A DNA stretch of 64,000 nt from CAWDMC01 sp963803295 (GTDB lineage: Bacteria > Acidobacteriota > Terriglobia > UBA7540): the NCBI GenBank assembly GCA_963803295.1, contig CAWDMC010000024.1, positions 310,001-374,000 of the forward strand, written 5' to 3'. A program made the translations under genes and the position numbers. A model generated the notes under the pieces. That model was not told the origin of the DNA and searched no databases. It saw only the letters and a list, made by a program, of their open reading frames with translations. Shown here in pieces: positions 49,414 through 60,359 of the stretch (position 1 is its first letter; every line of letters starts with the position of its first letter).

Positions 49414-49662
49414 CTACTCACACCGCAACGCCACCATGGGATCGACCTTGGTGGCCCAGGCGAGCGGGAATGTAGCAGGAAAGGGCGGCCACAAGCGCCA
49501 ATCCCACTGACACGGGAGGCCGGGACTAACCCTGAAGGACAGGCTATGCCTCGGGCGGGTCCGTGCCCTGAAGCCCACCAGGCCAATCCCAACGCGGGAG
49601 CAACAAACCGAAGCACGACATCCGCACTGCCGAAAGTCAGAAGCGACGATTCTCATGGACAA
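49414..49662 (-). pseudogene. Decayed C-terminal ADOP remnant
   Basis: The end reads TKVDPMVALRCE, identical in type to the ADOP terminus. Upstream pieces such as ADVVLRFVAPALGLA and LVGF appear in different frames, and several indels are needed to align them. It occupies the same position relative to the A3 start as the A3 end does relative to the A2 start. It is most simply the residue of a duplicated gene that was mostly deleted. Confidence 0.65.
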
Positions 49663-49816
49663 TCGAGTTCAATCGTGCCGAAGCAATTGCAATGGGTCTT
49701 GCCGGGCAGCGCGCATGGCCGGGATCCAACATGCAAGTGAGGCTACGCTGACCAGACCGATCGGGATCGTTGCAAAGGTAATAGGGTCATGCACCGAAAC
49801 CTCGTACAGCATGCTA

Positions 49817-50932
49817 GTGCTTAGTTGCGCAGATTAACGATAGTATTACGGAGCTGCGAGCCTTTGACCTCGCGCTTCCGCCACTTGAACGGTTTGGCAT
49901 TTTGCGTATAGGCCGCGATGAACGCTTCGATAGCCTGACGGAGTTCGGCCGTGCTCTGCGTGCTCAGGCCACGCAAGGCCTTACGCGATAAAATGCCGAA
50001 CCAGATTTCCACCTGATTCAACCAACTGGCCGAGGTGGGAGTGAAATGGAAATGAACGTTGGGATGAGCGGCCAACCAGGCGTCACACTTTTTGTGCGTG
50101 CCGTAGTTGTCCAGGATCACGTGCAACTCCTGTGCGGGCGCGGTCTCAGCGACCACCTGATCCATAAACTGCAAAAACTGCTCCCGCCGTTTGAGTTCAC
50201 TGAAGGCCGTCTGCACTTGTCCGGTCGCCACCTGCAAGGCCGCAAAAAGATTCAGCGTGCCATGGCGCTTGTAAGTGCTCTTGTAAGCGCGCACGATCTT
50301 TCCGCTGTCGGTCTCAACATAGCCGGTCTTACGTTCCAAAGCCTGAATGCTGGGTTTTTCATCGACACAAATCACCAGCGCCTTCTCCGGCGGGTCGAGA
50401 TACAAACCCACGATATCGGCCGCCTTGGCCGCGAACGCCTTGTCCGTGCTGACGCACCAGGAGCGTTGCCGCTGCAAGCAGATCCCCTGCTGGCGCAGAA
50501 CCCGCCACACCGCATGCACCGAACCCTGCAGCGCCGCCGCCACCGCCGGACCGTCCCAAGTCGCCTGTCCCGAGGGCGGAGGTTGTTCCAACAAGGCCAA
50601 AACGCGCTTGCGAAAGTCCTCGCCATAAACCCGTCGAGCCCCAGGTCGCTTCGCATCCTGCAACCCGGCCAAGCCGCCTTGCACAAAACGTTGCCGCCAC
50701 TTGATCACGGTATTAGGGCGAGTATGGCAAGCACGAGCAACCTCTTTCACCCGCTGGCCTGCCAAACAGCCCAGGATGATCCGGGCTCGTTCCACCATCT
50801 GCCGAGACTCGGTGCGACTCCCGGCCAACAGTTCCAGCTCTTGTCGATCTTGCGGACCACAACTAATTGCGGGCGCATTCCTAGCCATGCCCAACACGAT
50901 ACAATATATCGTGTATTATTGCAACTAAGCAC
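49817..50932 (-). mobile_element. IS630-family insertion sequence (1116 bp), TSD TA
   Basis: Perfect 12-bp inverted ends (GTGCTTAGTTGC) at 49817-49828 and 50921-50932 are flanked by TA at 49815-49816 and 50933-50934. Near the right end ACACGATA / TATATCGTGT forms a palindrome beside a promoter-like TTGCAA-17-TATCGT. It is a different element from the one at 11063, but built the same way, with the transposase stop codon inside the terminal repeat. It interrupts A4 between LLS and SMLYE. Confidence 0.92.
49821..50888 (-). CDS. IS630 family transposase
   Basis: About 355 residues. The N-terminal helix-turn-helix is KEVARACHTRPNTVIKWRQR. The catalytic core has the first Asp in ALVICVDEKPSIQ, the second in LHVILDNYGTHKK and the Glu in WLNQVEIWFGILS, all conserved. 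The ATG at 50888 is preferred over an upstream GTG. It shares the domain layout but only moderate sequence similarity with the transposase at 11076. Confidence 0.92.
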   Translation of the reverse strand: MARNAPAISCGPQDRQELELLAGSRTESRQMVERARIILGCLAGQRVKEVARACHTRPNTVIKWRQRFVQGGLAGLQDAKRPGARRVYGEDFRKRVLALLEQPPPSGQATWDGPAVAAALQGSVHAVWRVLRQQGICLQRQRSWCVSTDKAFAAKAADIVGLYLDPPEKALVICVDEKPSIQALERKTGYVETDSGKIVRAYKSTYKRHGTLNLFAALQVATGQVQTAFSELKRREQFLQFMDQVVAETAPAQELHVILDNYGTHKKCDAWLAAHPNVHFHFTPTSASWLNQVEIWFGILSRKALRGLSTQSTAELRQAIEAFIAAYTQNAKPFKWRKREVKGSQLRNTIVNLRN

Positions 50933-51050
50933 TAGACAGCAGTCTGCTTAGCCCGATAGCGCCCAAAACACCGGCAAATAATCCCGGGAGAATAATCGCG
51001 AACCCCTGGCGAACGACGTGCCAGATTACATCCTTGTGCTGTGCGCCTAG

Positions 51051-52599
51051 GAGTCTGTCTGAGAAATATATCTCGACAGCCGAAGCAGGTCGGGTCATAG
51101 TGCGTCATGGGCAAAGCGTACCGGCCTTACCAACCTGATCAAGACCTCTTGTTACCCCCGAGTTTGCGCGATTGGCTGCCAGAAAACCACTTGGTGTACT
51201 TCGTCAGTGACGTGGTGGACCAGTTGGACCTGTCGGCCATCGAAGCTCTCTACCAGGAGGAACTGCGAGGACAGCCGCCGTACGATCCTCGCCTGATGAC
51301 GAAATTGCTGATCTACGCCTACAGTGTCGGGGTGTTCAGCTCACGCAAGATTCAGAAGCGCTTGCAGGAGGATATCTCGTTCAAGGTGTTGGCGGCCGGC
51401 AACGAGCCGGATTTTCGTACGATCTCCGACTTTCGCAAGATCCACTTGGAGGCTTTGGAAGGGCTGTTTGAGCAGGTGTTAAAGATCAGCCTGGAAGCGG
51501 GGGCGATGAAACTGGGGCGGGTGGCGTTGGATGGGACTAAGGTGAAGGCCAATGCCAGCAAGCACAAAGCCATGAGCTACGGGCGGATGAAGGAGAAGGA
51601 GAAACAGCTCCGCGCGGAAGTGAAAGCCCTGCTGGAGCAGGCGGAAGCGGCCGACCAGGAAGAAGACGGCCGGAGGGGAACAGGGAAGAGCGGTGAGGAC
51701 TTGCCAGCGGAGTTACAGCGTCGGGAGACGCGGCTGCAGAAGATCCGGATGGCGAAGCGGGCTTTGGAAGAGCGGGCGCGGGAGGAGGCGAAGGCGGAGG
51801 GGAAGCCGGCGGAAGAAGTGAAGGCCGCCAAGCCGGCGGAGAAGGATCAATACAATTTTACCGATGCAGAATCGCGGATCATGATGGGCGCCGATGGCTT
51901 CGTGCAGGGTTACAATGCGCAGGCCGCAGTGGAACCGATGCTGCAGCTGATCGTGGGACAGAGGGTGACGCCAGCGACGAACGACAAGAAGCACGTGCAG
52001 CCGATGGTGGAAGTGATGGAGCAACAGTCCGGGCAGAGGCCGGAAGCGATCCTGGCGGACAGTGGTTACTGCTCGGAGACGAATCTGGAGTACTTAGAAT
52101 CGGCGGCGAAGCCGGAGCAGAAGATCGAGGCTTACATCGCCACGGGGAAACAAAAGCATGGTGAGCATCGTCGGCCTTGCCCGCGCGGGCCGCTACCCAA
52201 AGACGCGACGCGGGTGGAGCGGATGAAGCGCAAGATCAAGACGAAGGCGGGAGCGGCGGTGTACGCGGCGCGTAAGGCGATGGTGGAGCCGGTCTTCGGG
52301 CAGATCAAGCAAGGGCGTGGGTTCCGGCAGTTTCTGCTGCGGGGGATGGAGAAGGTGCGGGGGGAATGGGCTCTGGTGTGCCTGACCCACAACGTGCTGA
52401 AGCTGTATCGGCTCTGCTATCAGTAGAAAACAAGCGAATGACAGTGCCGGCCGCTCCGAAAGACCCCTCCAAGCCTTGTTTCCGACTTCTGGTGCGCTCC
52501 TCTTATTCCAGAGTCGCGGCGCGGACTGCAATCAATCTTCTCAATGATAAATTCATGCTCCAAGATCGACTTGGCCCCAAGCGTTTCTCAGACAGGCTC
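51051..52599 (+). mobile_element. IS1182-like insertion sequence (1549 bp), TSD CTAG
   Basis: Inverted ends GAGTCTGTCTGAGAAA and TTTCTCAGACAGGCTC (one mismatch) at 51051-51066 and 52584-52599 are flanked by CTAG at 51047-51050 and 52600-52603. The palindromic 4-bp CTAG duplication is known from IS1182-family elements. It contains one transposase gene and appears complete. It interrupts A4 in the codons for AL-GA (QALGAQHKD). Confidence 0.9.
51107..52426 (+). CDS. IS1182-family (IS5/IS1182-like) transposase
   Basis: 439 residues. The N-terminal domain (VYFVSDVVDQLDLSAIEALY, YDPRLMTKLLIYAYSVGVFS) is characteristic of IS1182 transposases. First catalytic Asp is Asp142 in VALDGTKVKANASKHKAM, second in EAILADSGYCSE, and Glu in MVEPVFGQIKQGRGF. 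A Lys/Glu/Ala-rich coiled-coil insertion (about 165-245) lies between the first and second Asp, as in the family. It is complete and presumably active. Confidence 0.92.
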   Translation: MGKAYRPYQPDQDLLLPPSLRDWLPENHLVYFVSDVVDQLDLSAIEALYQEELRGQPPYDPRLMTKLLIYAYSVGVFSSRKIQKRLQEDISFKVLAAGNEPDFRTISDFRKIHLEALEGLFEQVLKISLEAGAMKLGRVALDGTKVKANASKHKAMSYGRMKEKEKQLRAEVKALLEQAEAADQEEDGRRGTGKSGEDLPAELQRRETRLQKIRMAKRALEERAREEAKAEGKPAEEVKAAKPAEKDQYNFTDAESRIMMGADGFVQGYNAQAAVEPMLQLIVGQRVTPATNDKKHVQPMVEVMEQQSGQRPEAILADSGYCSETNLEYLESAAKPEQKIEAYIATGKQKHGEHRRPCPRGPLPKDATRVERMKRKIKTKAGAAVYAARKAMVEPVFGQIKQGRGFRQFLLRGMEKVRGEWALVCLTHNVLKLYRLCYQ

Positions 52600-55024
52600 C
52601 TAGTGCCTGGCGCACGGCAAGCTCCCGCATTTGCCACCCGATGCGGTAGTCCATCACACCATACACGCCAATCAACCCGAGCACTATCGCCAGGGCGGGA
52701 AAAGCAAACAACAGAACTGTGGTAAAGCGCGGCCCGGATACGGATTCGCTGAGGCGTTCACCCATCGCTTGAACGCTGGCGACGGGTTGATTCGGATCCA
52801 GACTCGCTACAATTTTGCGAAACTCGGCCGCCATGGTCGCAGTCTGTAAGGGCGAGCGCATCACTAAGCCGATTTCCCCAGGCGCGTCCGCCTGGCGATA
52901 GGGAAGATACATTGTTGGTTCAGGCGCCGAGGCAAGACCGGAAGTCTTGACATCTCCCACTACACCGGCGATGGTCCGCCACGGCTGGTCATTGGCTCCC
53001 GTACGAACCCGCTTCCCGATCGGATTCTCGCGGTCGTAATAGCGGCGAACGAGGGTTCGGTTCACGATCACCACCGGAGGGGCATTCTCCGCGTCGGAAT
53101 CTTGTGGGAGCCTGCCTTGTAACAGAGGGATTCTCATGATGGCGAAATAGGCAGGACTGACCACGGGGTAGCGGGCGATGGGCCGCAATGCTCCGAGCGG
53201 CTGCTCACGCCCCTCGATGGCGAAGGTGTTGGTCGCGTGAAAATCTCCGGGCGGGATTTCACCAGCTCCCGTGACGGCTGCGAGTTCAACGCCGGGAAGG
53301 CCTTTCGTGCGCTCCAGAAGTTCCTCGATGAATGCGGATCGCCGCGCGCTGTCGCGATACGTGGGGCCCGAAAGATTCAGAGTCGCGACCACCAGATGCT
53401 CCGGCTGAAAGCCGAGATTCACGTAGCGCAATTTCCAAGAGCTTTGGAGCATCAGCCCCGCACCGGTCGAGAGCACCAAGGTGGTCGCGATCTCCGCCGC
53501 TGCAATCATGGAAAGAATGCGCCGCGAGCCTCGCCCACCCACCACGGACGCCTCTCCCACCTTGATGGCTTCCGCAAGGCGAACTTTCGTTACCCGAAAT
53601 GCCGGTATGAGCCCGAAGAGCAACGTGGTCAACATACCCAAAACGACGGCAAGACCCAGCACGCGCCCATCAAAGGGCAGATCTCGCAGACCGGAGAAGT
53701 GATACGGGCTCAGCACGAAAAGTACACGACGTGCCCAGAATGCCAAGGCGATTCCGGCGGCGCAAGCCAGGGCTCCGAGCAGGGCGCTTTCAGTCAGCAG
53801 TTGGCAAATCAGGCGGGTGCGCGACCCACCCAGTGCCGAGCGAACTGCCAGTTCCCGGTCGCGCTGCATCCATCTCGCCATGAGCAGGTTGCTGACATTC
53901 GCGCATGCGATCAGCAACAGAAAACCTGCCGCCGCGAAAAGAACCAGGCTCGCCATCTTCACGTTGCCAAATAAGTGGGCGCGTAGCGTCAGCATCTTTA
54001 TCGTGATCGTTGGGCGAAAAGGCGGCACCGGCACGCGGGCCTGCACGACCGACAGGTCGGCTCGTGCCTGTTCCAGAGTCACTCCCGGCTTCAGACGGCC
54101 AATCACGTTTAAAATGACAGACCCGACTTTGTGCTGCAACTCGGCGGCCTCATCCTTTCCCAAGGGCGTGATCAATTGCACTTGATCCGGTCCCGGAAAT
54201 ACGAAATCTGGCGGGAGGACCCCCACGATCGTGAACGCTCTGCCGTCCAGTAAGAGGGTCTGCCCGACGATCTTCGGGTTTCCTCCGAACCTCTGTTGCC
54301 ACAACGCGGCCCCGAGCAGGCACACCTGATCGCGCCCTTTATAGTCTTCTTGCTTCAGAAAATTGCGCCCCAGAACCGGCTGTACTCCAAGGATTGGCAA
54401 TAGGGAGGCGGAGGCCTTTGCGGTGAGCAATTGGACCGGCTCATCGAGGCCCGTCAGGTTGCGGGTTTGGTAGTTGTAGCCGGCCAAGTCTGTAAACGTC
54501 TGGTTCTGCCGTCTCCACTCCAAAAAATGCTCGGTCAGCGTCACCTCGTCCGTGCTGTTCTTTTTCAGAATCTGTGTCATCCATAGCAGCCGCCCGGCGT
54601 CTCGGTACGGCAGCGGCCGCAGAGCGACAGCGTTGACGACCGTGAAGATGGCGGTGGTGACGCCGATCCCCTATGCCAGCGAAAGGCCCGCGGCAAGCGT
54701 GAATCCGGGTCGGCGACGCAGTTGGCGAATCCCATAGCGCACGTCCGCCATGAGTTCATTTAGAAACCGGGTACCGAGCGCCTCTCGACACTCTTCCTTG
54801 TACCGTTGATATCCGCCAAATTCGATCCGCGCCTGCCGCTCCGCCTCCGCGCGCGAAAGTCCGTGGCGTTCCAGGTCGTCAGCGCGATTTTGCAGGTGAG
54901 AACGAAGCTCGTCTTCCATTTCCCGCTCGGCGTGGGACCTGACGAGCACCCAGGCCAGGATTGTCCGAAGGGATGCCCAAGACTTCATAATTTTCCCCGT
55001 CCCTCATTCAGCGCTACTTCGAAC

Positions 55025-57640
55025 TTATTCGTAGCGCAACGCCACTGTGGGATCGATCTTGACCGCGCGGCGCGCCGGCAGATAGCAGGCGGCAACGGCC
55101 ACAGCAAGCCACAGCACAACCGTGGCCGCGATAGTGGGCGGGTCAAGAGGACTCAGGCCAGCGAGAAAACGACCGAGCAGGCGCGCCAAGGCCAGTGAGC
55201 CTGCCAACCCCAGACCAATACCCGCGAGCGTGATTGTGAGACCTTGGCGCAGCACGAGGCGGTAGATGTCGTCAGGCTCAGCGCCAATCGCCATTCGTGT
55301 ACCAATTTCAGGGGTCCGCAGGGTCACCTGATAGGCAATGACCCCGTACAGGCCCACGACAGCAAGTCCCAGGGCTAGCAGTCCGAGAATTGTAAGCAGT
55401 GAGGCTACCCAGCGAGTCTGCCAATAGGATGCCTCAACGTGGTTTGCCACGGTGTCCAAGGCATAGATGCGCACACTGTTCGCTTCACCCAGCAACGTCC
55501 GGCGGATCATTCCCGTGGCGGCGTTCGGCTCGCCAACTGTCTGAATGACGATCGTGGCGAGGCCCGTGTAGTTCTGTGAGAAGGGGCGATAAAAGTGGGG
55601 ATGGGGCGCCTCCGAGAGCGAACGCACCTTGGAGGTACGGGCCACGCCCACCACCGTGGTCCGGGCGGGATCCTTGCAGCCGACGAAGACTTGCCGGCCC
55701 ACGGCGCTCTGGTGAGGCCAAAAGCCTTGCGCCAAGGTCTCGTTGACGATAACCACCGCCGGGCCACCCGGCACATCCGAGCCTGAGAAGTCGCGTCCTT
55801 CGAGCAGCAGAATGCCCATGGTGCTGAAATAACCGGGTCCGGTCGTCCCAAGAGTTGCGTCGACCGCGGTCGAGCGACCGTCGGAGAGGCAATCGGAACC
55901 CTCATCGAGCAATGGGAGGAAGTGGGTAATCGCCACACTCCGCACGCCGGGGAGCATGCGTAGATTCTCGATGGTCCTGGCGTAGAATTGCCGGCCGGTG
56001 TCCGGCGTGAACTCGGGCGGAGAGACGAACGTCCATGCGTAGAGGCGATTTCCAATGGCGAACCCCGGATCGGTAGCCCGAAGGCGTAAGATGGAACGTA
56101 GGAACACGCCGGCTGACAGCAACACGAGCAGCGAGAGAGCCACTTGACCCATCAGGGAGATCTGGCGTAAGCGGAATCGCTGACGAGCTACTGCCCCGCC
56201 TTTCAAAACGGGGAAGGGATCTGTTTGCGTCGAATACCAAGCTGGGAGTAGCCCGAATACCATGGCAGCCGCCAGCGTCACCGCCAAGCTAAAGGTGAGC
56301 ACGCGCGCGTCCAGCGACAGTCGAAGAGATAGGTTGATGGGCAGTGCGGGGATAAGCCTCTCGATGAGGCGATTCGTCCACGTGCTCAGAAGTAAGCCTG
56401 CCAATTCCCCGGAAAACGCGAGTAGGATGCTTTCCGTCAGGAGTTGACGTACGACGCGTAGCCGGCTCGCGCCTAAGGCTACACGCATCGCAAGCTCTCG
56501 CTGGCGAGCACCACCGCGAGCCAGCAGAAGGTTGCCGACGTTGACGCAGGCGATCAGTAGCACCAGCCCGACTATCCCAATCAGCAGCGTGATCACCGGG
56601 ACATACTCACTGCGATTGCCCAGGTCCGGCGCGCCTCGCACCGGCATGATGGCAAGTGGTGCCTTGAACTTTCCACTCGCAGACTCTAGTTGTCGAAGCT
56701 GGACGTCGATGCCGTTTAGGTTGGCGCTCGCCTCCGTCGAATCCACATCTGGCCGGAGCCTTCCGAAAACCATGACGCTGCGGCTGGCCGGATCGTTCAT
56801 GCGCTCCGCAAGGCGGGGGAATTGGTTTGTCCAGAGCCGTAGCGGTACCCAGAGGTCGGTCTTCATAGGCGCGAAAACACCAGTAAAATCAGGTGGCGCA
56901 ACCCCGACCACGGTAAACCACGCTGAAATCGATCGCACCTGCTTGCCAATCGCCTTCGGATCGGCATGAAAGCGGCGCTGCCAAGCTGTGTAACTTATCA
57001 CTGCGACGGGCTGGCTCTCATCGCTAAACCATCGGCCCATCACCAGGGGGACGCGCATCACGTCCTGGTAGTTTGCCGAGACCGCCTCGGCTGTGATGGT
57101 CTCGCTGCGGCCCTCAAGGTCGAAGCTCGCCTCGGTCGGCATGGTAGCGGTCAGCGCGGCAAAGGCTTGGTTGCGGTCGCGATAAACAACGTAGTCGGGG
57201 TATGAAAAGGACGTGGCTTCACCTCGATGCACTACAACCACACGGCTTGCTTCCGGAACGGCGAGGGGCCGCAGGAGCATCGCATCGAGAAGGCTGAAAA
57301 CCGACGTGTTCACTCCAATGCCCAGCGCAAGAGTCAGCACCGCCACGGAGGTGAAGCCCGGGTTTTTCCTCAGAATCCGTAGACCATATTGGGTGTCCGC
57401 AATGAGTTCTCCCAGCAGGCGTGAGCCCAGCGCCTCCCGGCACTCTTCCTTGTAACGTTGATATCCGCCGAATTCAATGCGCGCCTGCCGCTCCGCCTCC
57501 GCGTGTGCGAGTCCCTGACGTTCCAGTTCGTCAGCGCGAGCTTGCAGGTGGGAGCGAAGCTCGTCTTCCATTTCTGCCTCGACGCCTGCGCGCCGAAACA
57601 CAAAGTTCAGAAGCGTGCGAAGAGATGCCAAAAGCTTCAT
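55025..57640 (-). CDS. ADOP-family permease A5, intact
   Basis: 871 residues. Prefix MKLLASLRTLLNFVFRRAGV and AEAERQARIEFGGYQRYKEE, TM1 (VAVLTLALGIGVNTSVFSLL), core 1, FtsX 1 (IVGLVLLIACVNVGNLLLAR), a central TM (LMGQVALSLLVLLSAGVF), core 2, and FtsX 2 ending PARRAVKIDPTVALRYE. No defect is visible. In MacB the permease couples a cytoplasmic ATPase to a periplasmic lever; ADOPs duplicate that unit and lack a linked ATPase, so partner and cargo are unknown. The ATG is at 57640 and A4 starts 36 bp after the stop. Confidence 0.9.
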   Translation of the reverse strand: MKLLASLRTLLNFVFRRAGVEAEMEDELRSHLQARADELERQGLAHAEAERQARIEFGGYQRYKEECREALGSRLLGELIADTQYGLRILRKNPGFTSVAVLTLALGIGVNTSVFSLLDAMLLRPLAVPEASRVVVVHRGEATSFSYPDYVVYRDRNQAFAALTATMPTEASFDLEGRSETITAEAVSANYQDVMRVPLVMGRWFSDESQPVAVISYTAWQRRFHADPKAIGKQVRSISAWFTVVGVAPPDFTGVFAPMKTDLWVPLRLWTNQFPRLAERMNDPASRSVMVFGRLRPDVDSTEASANLNGIDVQLRQLESASGKFKAPLAIMPVRGAPDLGNRSEYVPVITLLIGIVGLVLLIACVNVGNLLLARGGARQRELAMRVALGASRLRVVRQLLTESILLAFSGELAGLLLSTWTNRLIERLIPALPINLSLRLSLDARVLTFSLAVTLAAAMVFGLLPAWYSTQTDPFPVLKGGAVARQRFRLRQISLMGQVALSLLVLLSAGVFLRSILRLRATDPGFAIGNRLYAWTFVSPPEFTPDTGRQFYARTIENLRMLPGVRSVAITHFLPLLDEGSDCLSDGRSTAVDATLGTTGPGYFSTMGILLLEGRDFSGSDVPGGPAVVIVNETLAQGFWPHQSAVGRQVFVGCKDPARTTVVGVARTSKVRSLSEAPHPHFYRPFSQNYTGLATIVIQTVGEPNAATGMIRRTLLGEANSVRIYALDTVANHVEASYWQTRWVASLLTILGLLALGLAVVGLYGVIAYQVTLRTPEIGTRMAIGAEPDDIYRLVLRQGLTITLAGIGLGLAGSLALARLLGRFLAGLSPLDPPTIAATVVLWLAVAVAACYLPARRAVKIDPTVALRYE

Positions 57641-57679
57641 AGCGTTTATCGTTGTTCCTCGAGCCCGTATCCCGTTCCC

Positions 57680-60323
57680 TTACTCATACCGTAGCGCCAC
57701 TATGGGATTGACCTTGGTCGCGCGCCGCGCGGGAATCAAGCTTGCCACCAATCCAATTGCCGTGAGCGTCACCGAGACTGCAACGAACGTCACAGGATCT
57801 GTGGGCTTAACACCGAAGAGCAGACTTGAGAGGCACCAGGTAAGGGCGAGCGCTCCTGCGAGGCCAATGGCGGTGCCCGCGAGCATCAGCACAATCCCAC
57901 GGCTTACAATCAGACTCAGCACATCCTCACGCCGGGCTCCTAGCGCGATCCGGACGCCAATTTCATGTGTCCGCTCGATCACGGACTGGGTGACGACTCC
58001 ATAGAGTCCGACCGCAGCCAGTACAATCGCGAGCGCCGCGAAAACTCCCAGCAGCGTAGCTTTGAATCGCCGAGGGGCTGCGGCTTTCTCCATGACCTCG
58101 TCCATGGTCTTGATATTAGACACCGGCTGATTCGGCTCGACTTCCCCGACCACTCTCCGGAGTGTCGCCGCAAAGCGCAGCGGGTCACTATTCGTTCTTA
58201 GGATCATGGTCATGAAGAAGGACGGTGCCTGCGTGTAGGGGATGAATGCCTCGGGCCAGGCCTCACGGTCGAGGTGCCAGGTTTTTGGTATCGGCCACGA
58301 CGCCCACCACCACGCGCCATGGCCCTTGGGGCCCCCCGAAGCTGATTTCCTTGCCAATCGGGTCTTGGCCTTGGAAGGCCACGCGAGCTACCGATTCCGT
58401 GACGATGGCAGCACTGCGTGCCTGAGCGTCGTCGCCCTCGGTGAAGAATCGTCCTTGCAGTAGCCGGATTCCAAGGGCGCGGAAATAATCGGGGCTGATA
58501 TACGAGATAGAAATGGGCTTGTCGAGGTTTACCTCGGGTCTGCCAGAAACCTGCAACCCTGATGAAAGCTCGTTAAACATGCTTGCGGGAGGATGGGTGG
58601 TAGCGCCCGCCACCGTGACTCCCGGCGTCGTGCGCAGGCGTTCGAGTACCTCATGGAAAAAGACCGCGTCGCGCGGGGAAGCTATGAGTGTTTCAGTGGG
58701 CCGCCAGATTTCAGCAATTAGGGCGTTATGCGGATCGAATCCCGGGTCCACCTCGGTCAAACGCCAGAAACTGCGGGCCAGCAGTCCCGCTCCGGTCAGC
58801 AGAATAAAGGAGAGCGCGATTTCAGTGACGACCAGCACCCCGCGCACGCGATGCGTCCCGTGCGCTGAGCGCAAGCGAAGTCCACCTTCTTTAAGCGCCT
58901 CGCTCAAGTCGGTGCGCGAGGCGACGAGCGCGGGAATCAGACCGAAAAGCAGGACGGTCGCGAGCGAGACGGCAGCAACGAACGCGAGGACTCGCAAATC
59001 CAGTGAAACCTGGGCTGGAAGATTCGGCGGAATCAGCTCCTGAAGTGTCTGAACTCCCCAAAGGCCCATGAGCAAGCCGAGCGCACCTCCCCCTGCCGCG
59101 AGCAGAAGGCTGTCCACAAGAAGCTGAGAGACCAAGCGCCATCGGCTCGCTCCAAGCGCAGCACGCACGGCGATCTCCTTACCTCGGGACACGCCCCGTG
59201 CCATCAGAAGATTTGCGAGATTGGCGCAGGCTATCAGCAGTAGAAACCCCACGGCGGCAACTAACATGAGGAGTTGTGTGCGCACGTCACCCATTAGTAT
59301 CCGACGGAGAGGAGTGACTTCTACCCGAACGTAGGAAAGCGCGCGGGTACGTCCTGCCGGGAACTGAGCGTTGAGCTGCTTCGTTACGGTTTCCAGATCC
59401 GATCGCGCGCTGCGGAGGGTGGTGCCAGGTCTCAGCCTGCCGATGGTTGTCAGCATCGGCCAATCGGGGCTGGCAGGCAGTGAATTCGTCGCGTCCAGAG
59501 TTAGCGGAACCCAGATATCTCCAGGCGGGTAGAGGAGCCCCGGAGGGATGACGCCGACTACCGTGTAAGGTTTGCCATCCAGATCCAGGGTTGTGCCGCG
59601 AACGGACGGGCGCTCCCCGAATTGGCTTCGCCAGAGTCCGGTGCTGATGAGCATGACCCGGTTGCGGCCTTGCTTTCCTTCCTCGGAGAGGAAATCCCTT
59701 CCCCAAACGGCCCGCAAGCCCAGCATCCTGAAGAAGCCGACCGTTACAGGAGTTACGGCCACCCGTAGAGGTTCGCCTACTCCCGTCAGGTTCGCACCTG
59801 GGAAACCGAGCCTGAAGGATTCGATCTGTTCAAAAGTGTGATTATGACCTTGCCAGGCAATGAACTCAGGAGGAATCGAGATTGAGCGGCCGGACTTCGA
59901 GGATTGCAGGGTGACATCGACGAGCTGGTCGGGGTTTTTGTAAGGAAGAGGACGAAGCATCACCGCATTGACCACGCTGAAAATGGCCGTGTTCGCGCCG
60001 ATGCCCAAGGCCAGGGTGATCACCGCCACCGCGGTGAAGGCGGGATTCCTCGCCAGCATGCGCAGTCCGTAGCGCGCGTCCGCGATGAATTTTTCGAGGA
60101 AGCGTGAGCAAAGCGCCTCCCGGCACTCTTCCTTGTACCGTTGATAGCCGCCAAACTCGATCCGGGCCTGACGCTCCGCCTCCGCGCGTGCGAGTCCCTG
60201 ACGTTCCAGTTCGTCAGCGCGAGTTAGCAAGTGGGATTGAAGCTCTTCTTCCATTTCTGTCTCGATTCTGGACCTATGAAACGTCCAAGCCAGGAGTGTT
60301 CGAAGCGACACCCAAATCTTCAT
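57680..60323 (-). pseudogene. ADOP-family permease A6, one frameshift
   Basis: Complete prefix, TM1, core 1, FtsX 1 (FLLLIACANLANLLMARGVS) and most of core 2. The frame breaks at about 58283: one surplus A in an AAAAA run turns DTKTWHLDREAWPEAFIPYT into DTKNLAPRP and a stop. With it removed the protein continues through FtsX 2 (LAAVGLYGVVTQSVIERTHE) to PARRATKVNPIVALRYE, 881 codons. The gene follows A7 by 36 bp. Confidence 0.86.
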
Positions 60324-60359
60324 AAGTTTCCTTCGCTGCTTCAGTTGTGTGGCCCTCGA

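Larger units (their letters stand above)
49669..54988 (-). pseudogene. ADOP-family permease A4: amber codon plus two IS insertions
   Basis: The prefix domain is intact (MKSWASLRTILAWVLVRSHA). In TM1 an in-frame TAG follows TLAAGLSLA, before GIGVTTAIFTVVNAVALRP. The body reads on through core 1, FtsX 1 (FLLLIACANVSNLLMARWMQ) and core 2 to ELAVRQAL, where the IS1182-like element (51051-52599) interrupts. GAQHKDVIWHVVRQGF then continues to GLSRLLS, where the IS630-family element (49817-50932) interrupts. The gene ends MLYEVSVHDPITFATIPIGL ... DPLQLLRHD. Without both elements and their duplications the frame is exactly 883 codons, with only the TAG as a defect. It lies between A5 and the remnant at 49414-49662. 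Confidence 0.88.

Noticed and set aside
48811..49740. 309-codon plus-strand frame
   Set aside because: It is antisense to the A3 5' end and the ADOP remnant; similar antisense frames occur opposite the other ADOP prefixes because of codon bias.
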